Assembly: GCA_023397245.1 (NCBI GenBank)
Contig: JAEWUH010000174.1
Span: 1-8,862, forward strand
Reading direction: 5' to 3'
Source: Bacillota bacterium
GTDB taxonomy: Bacteria > Bacillota > Clostridia > Oscillospirales > Acutalibacteraceae
DNA length: 8,862 nt
In this document: positions 6,452 through 8,862 of the stretch, in pieces
Numbering within the stretch: the stretch's first letter is position 1
Layout of the letters: every line of letters starts with the position of its first letter
The notes under the pieces: generated by a model
Databases searched by the model: none
Told to the model about the DNA's origin: nothing
The model's input: the letters and a program-made list of their open reading frames with translations, nothing else
Program-made: the position numbers and the translations under genes

Positions 6452-7148
6452 ACATCGTATGAGACCGATGCCGTTTGTTTTAGACAGCAATACGGATTCC
6501 GACCTGAAATTCAAAATCACAGAGTCCTACAAGGTTGTCCGTACCAACATTGCCTTTTCCCTTCTGAAGGAAGGCTGCAAAAAAATCGTTGTCTCCAGTT
6601 CCCTCTCCGGAGAAGGCAAAACAACAACTTCTGTGAATGTCGCCATTTCACTGGCACAGATGGACGTAAAGGTGCTCTTGATTGACGCCGATCTTCGCAA
6701 ACCAAAAGTCAATCACTTTTTCAATTTAAGCAATACGCCCGGCCTAACCAACTATCTGGGAAATATGAGTGATATCTCGAAAATGATACATACGACCAAA
6801 CATGACAATCTTTCCGTTATCTGCGCTGGGATAACCGTTCCCAATCCTTCCGAGCTTCTGGCAAGCGACCGGATGGTGAATTTTCTAAAAGAGATGGAAG
6901 CCCGCTTTGACTATATTGTAATCGACACGCCTCCCCTGAACGTGGTAGTGGATGCCCTTCCGCTCATCAAACTTTCAGACGGCGTAATCCTTGTTGTACG
7001 CGAAGGTTCTTCCACTTATCCGGAACTGAACCGCACAATCAAAGGTCTGGAAATGGTCGATGCTAAAATACTGGGCTTTATTTTAAATGGCTCAAAAGTT
7101 GAGCAAAAGGGCAGTTACCGCTACCGTTATGAAAAATATGGATACTGA
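6444..7148 (+). CDS. capB: CapB/CpsD-type bacterial tyrosine kinase (BY-kinase)
   Basis: This 234-residue cytosolic P-loop kinase has Walker A SGEGKTT (55-61), Walker A' LLIDADLRKP (78-87) and Walker B IVIDTPP (158-164). At the C-terminus a tyrosine cluster (Y225, Y227, Y229, Y232, Y234) is the autophosphorylation site. The segment ITESYKVVRTNI (25-36) is the conserved oligomer interface helix. The kinase binds the tail of the CapA-like activator, and cycling of tail phosphorylation controls polymer length and amount. The ATG at 6444 has AGGGG at 8 bases and overlaps the upstream stop. The coding sequence of the tyrosine tail also carries the start codon of the phosphatase gene in another frame. 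All catalytic motifs are intact. A MinD/ParA-type ATPase is unlikely given the tyrosine tail and neighbours. Confidence 0.95.
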   Translation: MDKHRMRPMPFVLDSNTDSDLKFKITESYKVVRTNIAFSLLKEGCKKIVVSSSLSGEGKTTTSVNVAISLAQMDVKVLLIDADLRKPKVNHFFNLSNTPGLTNYLGNMSDISKMIHTTKHDNLSVICAGITVPNPSELLASDRMVNFLKEMEARFDYIVIDTPPLNVVVDALPLIKLSDGVILVVREGSSTYPELNRTIKGLEMVDAKILGFILNGSKVEQKGSYRYRYEKYGY

Positions 7149-7860
7149 TAAAAATCTTATAGATATACATACTCACATTCTTCCCGGGATGGACGATGGT
7201 TCCCGTGACACGGAAACTTCGTTCCGGATGCTTTCACTCCTAAAGGCGCAGAATGTCGGCACTGTTGTTCTGACTCCACATTTTTACACTGATCGGGAGA
7301 ATATGCATGATTTCTTAAGCCGGAGGGATACTGCACTGAGTGCGCTTGAACCGATTGCCCGGCAGCTGGATATGCAGCTGTTTAGCGGATGTGAAATGTA
7401 CTTCAGCGATTATATCTTTAACAATGCGGATCTTTCCCCTGTCTGTATCAATTCCGGAAGATACCTGCTCACGGAGCTTCCGTTTTCGTGCCGGTTTTCC
7501 GATGTGTCCGTCAATAAAATTGCGCGCCTGATCGCGGATTTTGGCGTTATTCCGGTACTGGCCCACATCGAGCGCTACCCGCCCCTAATGAAAGATAGGA
7601 AATATCTGGAATACCTTATAGGAATGGGATGTCTTGCCCAGATCAATCTGGATGCGCTGCAGGACGGATTCCTGCAGCGGAAGACTCTTCTCCGCTATAT
7701 CGAAGACGATCTGGTTCATGTCGTGGGTACGGACTGCCACAACACCGACTCCCGCGCTCCGGATTATTTTGATGGGATACGGGTCATCGAAAAAAAGCTC
7801 GGAGCAGAAGCGGTGAAAGTTCTGCAAACCAATGCACTTCAGATTATTTCCAATCAATAA
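7138..7860 (+). CDS. capC: CapC/CpsB/YwqE-type PHP-family tyrosine-protein phosphatase
   Basis: This manganese-type PHP phosphatase has about 240 residues. It dephosphorylates the kinase tail and can affect polymer output. Metal-ligand motifs in order are DIHTHILPGMDDG (9-21), LTPHF, GCEMYF, LAHIERY and GTDCHN near the C-terminus, the complete PHP set. It completes the activator-kinase-phosphatase trio in the order of S. aureus capABC, rather than the phosphatase-first order of streptococci. The start is uncertain. ATGs at 7138 and 7129 and a longer one at 7087 share the frame, and none has a well-spaced ribosome site. I chose 7138 because family members begin just before the DIH motif and because it lies ten bases from the kinase stop, which suits reinitiation. 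It is the last gene before the terminator. Confidence 0.93.
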   Translation: MDTDKNLIDIHTHILPGMDDGSRDTETSFRMLSLLKAQNVGTVVLTPHFYTDRENMHDFLSRRDTALSALEPIARQLDMQLFSGCEMYFSDYIFNNADLSPVCINSGRYLLTELPFSCRFSDVSVNKIARLIADFGVIPVLAHIERYPPLMKDRKYLEYLIGMGCLAQINLDALQDGFLQRKTLLRYIEDDLVHVVGTDCHNTDSRAPDYFDGIRVIEKKLGAEAVKVLQTNALQIISNQ

Positions 7861-7898
7861 AGCTTTTTGCAAGGTGAAACCTTTGCAAAGAGCTTTTT
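7859..7898 (+). terminator. Strong intrinsic terminator of the capABC-like operon
   Basis: AAAGCTTTTTGCAAGGT (7859-7875) pairs with the segment 7879-7896 around a three-base GAA loop. This gives about 17 pairs with one bulged T at 7884 and one G-U wobble, and a U-run (7894-7898) follows. The stem begins inside the TAA stop of the phosphatase gene. Read leftward, the same stem is followed by a weaker T-rich stretch, so it may also serve the convergent membrane-protein gene. Confidence 0.88.
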
Positions 7899-7913
7899 AA
7901 TTATCCGCCCGTC

Positions 7914-7925
7914 GGATCCGGATCC
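7914..7925. repeat. Tandem GGATCC forming a 12-base palindrome
   Basis: Two adjacent GGATCC hexamers make a perfect self-complementary 12-mer between the convergent cap operon terminator and the stop of the membrane-protein gene. No function is evident. Confidence 0.3.
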
Positions 7926-7930
7926 CCGGC

Positions 7931-8782
7931 CTATTCTATTGAATAAATCCTTTTCATCATAAAATGGTAAATCACGATCAATACGCACAGCACCACAGTA
8001 AGAAGGAACGCATATTCCAAAAACATAAATGCAAATCCGTTCAGATAACAGACAGAAAACTCATACAGTGACTTACTGATCAGAGAGATATTCCTTACTT
8101 TACCGGAAATCAGAAACACAGAAGGAAGTACCGTCAGCATCAGTATGGAACCGGAAACCGAGTAAATATAGATCCTTACCGCGCGGTGCCGCCAGCGGTT
8201 GAGCAGGAACAGCAGCAGTGCGGTCAGTACCGTTAAGGCACCAAGCACTGCTTCTGCGTAGATTGCCGGCCTTTGCAGCAGTTGCAGTATTTTTGCCAAC
8301 TGCTTGGCATATGGGATGCTGATCGTCTGAATATAAGTATCGGCGCAGGTCTTTGCCAGCAGTTTCAACGCCTTGTTCGTTTCCGGGGTAACGGCAATAT
8401 TCCTGCTTTTTACATTTTCCAGCAGCTTATTATTCAGCCTCTGCTCAAAATCATCCGCTGCCGCGTTTTCATTTGCCATACCGTATAATACGGTCAGTGA
8501 TTTATTTACTTTAAGCTGAACGTCGTTGATATCTATAACGGATTTGAAAAACGCTTCATCAAATCCGCTGGCGGAGCCGTAGGAAATAAACTGTTCCTCC
8601 GCTTCTGCAGTCGAATTCTCATAATATTGACTGTTCACCAGCTGCGTACGCATATAATCCGGGTTAAATACGGTATTCTGCACCACAAGAACGGTGCAAA
8701 ACAGAAACAATAAGAAAGAAAGGAGAAAAGAAAGAATAAAATTACTGATTCCTTTCCACTTCTGACTGTCTTTTTTCGTCAT
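7931..8782 (-). CDS. Membrane protein of unknown function, four predicted segments
   Basis: I do not recognise the family of this 283-residue protein. Visible layout: a short basic N-terminus, a first hydrophobic helix (about 13-35), a polar segment of about 140 residues (36-175), then three helices (about 176-195, 204-226 and 250-274) and a short basic tail. By the positive-inside rule the long segment should be outside the membrane. It contains acidic and amphipathic stretches but no catalytic motif I can name. The N-terminal helix lacks a clear cleavage site. The ATG at 8782 has only a weak GGATGAG-like ribosome site, which overlaps the stop of a possible upstream gene. The gene is convergent with the cap regulatory operon and is probably not part of the polysaccharide pathway. 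Confidence 0.8.
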   Translation of the reverse strand: MTKKDSQKWKGISNFILSFLLSFLLFLFCTVLVVQNTVFNPDYMRTQLVNSQYYENSTAEAEEQFISYGSASGFDEAFFKSVIDINDVQLKVNKSLTVLYGMANENAAADDFEQRLNNKLLENVKSRNIAVTPETNKALKLLAKTCADTYIQTISIPYAKQLAKILQLLQRPAIYAEAVLGALTVLTALLLFLLNRWRHRAVRIYIYSVSGSILMLTVLPSVFLISGKVRNISLISKSLYEFSVCYLNGFAFMFLEYAFLLTVVLCVLIVIYHFMMKRIYSIE

Positions 8783-8791
8783 TCGTTTATC

Positions 8792-8862
8792 TCATCCCTG
8801 CTTGTCAATTATAGGTCCTGATACGAACTGCGCATAGACATAGTACCTCTGGGGTGTAAGGC
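8792..8862 (-). CDS. Possible C-terminal end of an upstream leftward gene (cut by window edge)
   Basis: An open frame enters from the right edge and ends at a TGA (8794-8792), nine bases before the membrane-protein start. The 22 visible residues end in YAQFVSGPIIDKQG. The tight spacing suggests an operon partner, but the piece is too short to assign a family, and another frame is also open to 8810. I see no promoter in this 80-base end segment. Confidence 0.3.
   Translation of the reverse strand, partial: LTPQRYYVYAQFVSGPIIDKQG

Noticed and set aside
7087..7137. Long form of the phosphatase starting at 7087
   Set aside because: The extra residues are the shadow of the kinase tail codons, lack family similarity, and no ribosome site precedes this ATG; kept only as an alternative start.

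Overview
The window is part of a surface-polysaccharide (capsule/exopolysaccharide) locus from a low-to-moderate GC Firmicute. It most resembles a clostridial (Ruminococcaceae/Oscillospiraceae-like) genome. The evidence is Gram-positive-type regulators (a split Wzz-like activator plus BY-kinase, and a PHP-family phosphatase), strong AGGAGG/AGGGG ribosome sites, a near-consensus sigma-A promoter and AT-rich intergenic DNA. The genus is an inference; there is no rRNA or species marker here.

Minus strand, 5235 down to 1: a sugar-assembly operon. In transcription order it holds a polyprenyl-phosphate sugar-1-phosphate transferase (5235-4474), a GT4 glycosyltransferase of the WbuB/CapL type (4411-3221), CapE/FnlA (3209-2184), CapF/FnlB (2187-1078), a SAM methyltransferase (1003-233) and the N-terminus of CapG/FnlC (157-1, leaving the window). 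CapE, CapF and CapG make UDP-N-acetyl-L-fucosamine (UDP-L-FucNAc) from UDP-GlcNAc. The WbuB-like enzyme is the likely L-FucNAc transferase, and the first gene starts the repeat unit on undecaprenyl phosphate. The methyltransferase sits between capF and capG and looks like a cassette gain.

Centre, 5236-5731: a divergent AT-rich control region. It holds a clear promoter for the rightward operon and three inverted repeats. No convincing promoter could be assigned to the leftward operon.

Plus strand, 5732-7860: a three-gene regulatory operon, CapA-like activator, CapB-like tyrosine kinase and CapC-like phosphatase, in the Staphylococcus aureus capABC order. It has overlapping genes and ends at a strong intrinsic terminator (7859-7898) that touches the last stop codon. 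These proteins control chain length and export by cycles of tyrosine phosphorylation.

Minus strand, 8782-7931: an unrecognised membrane protein with four predicted segments, convergent with the cap regulatory operon. A possible tail of another leftward gene enters from the right edge. No tRNA, rRNA, IS element, prophage or CRISPR was seen. Nothing here is clearly a new class of system. The most unusual points are the methyltransferase insertion with its duplicated-looking translation start, the hairpins around the control region, and the phosphatase start codon lying inside the kinase's tyrosine tail.
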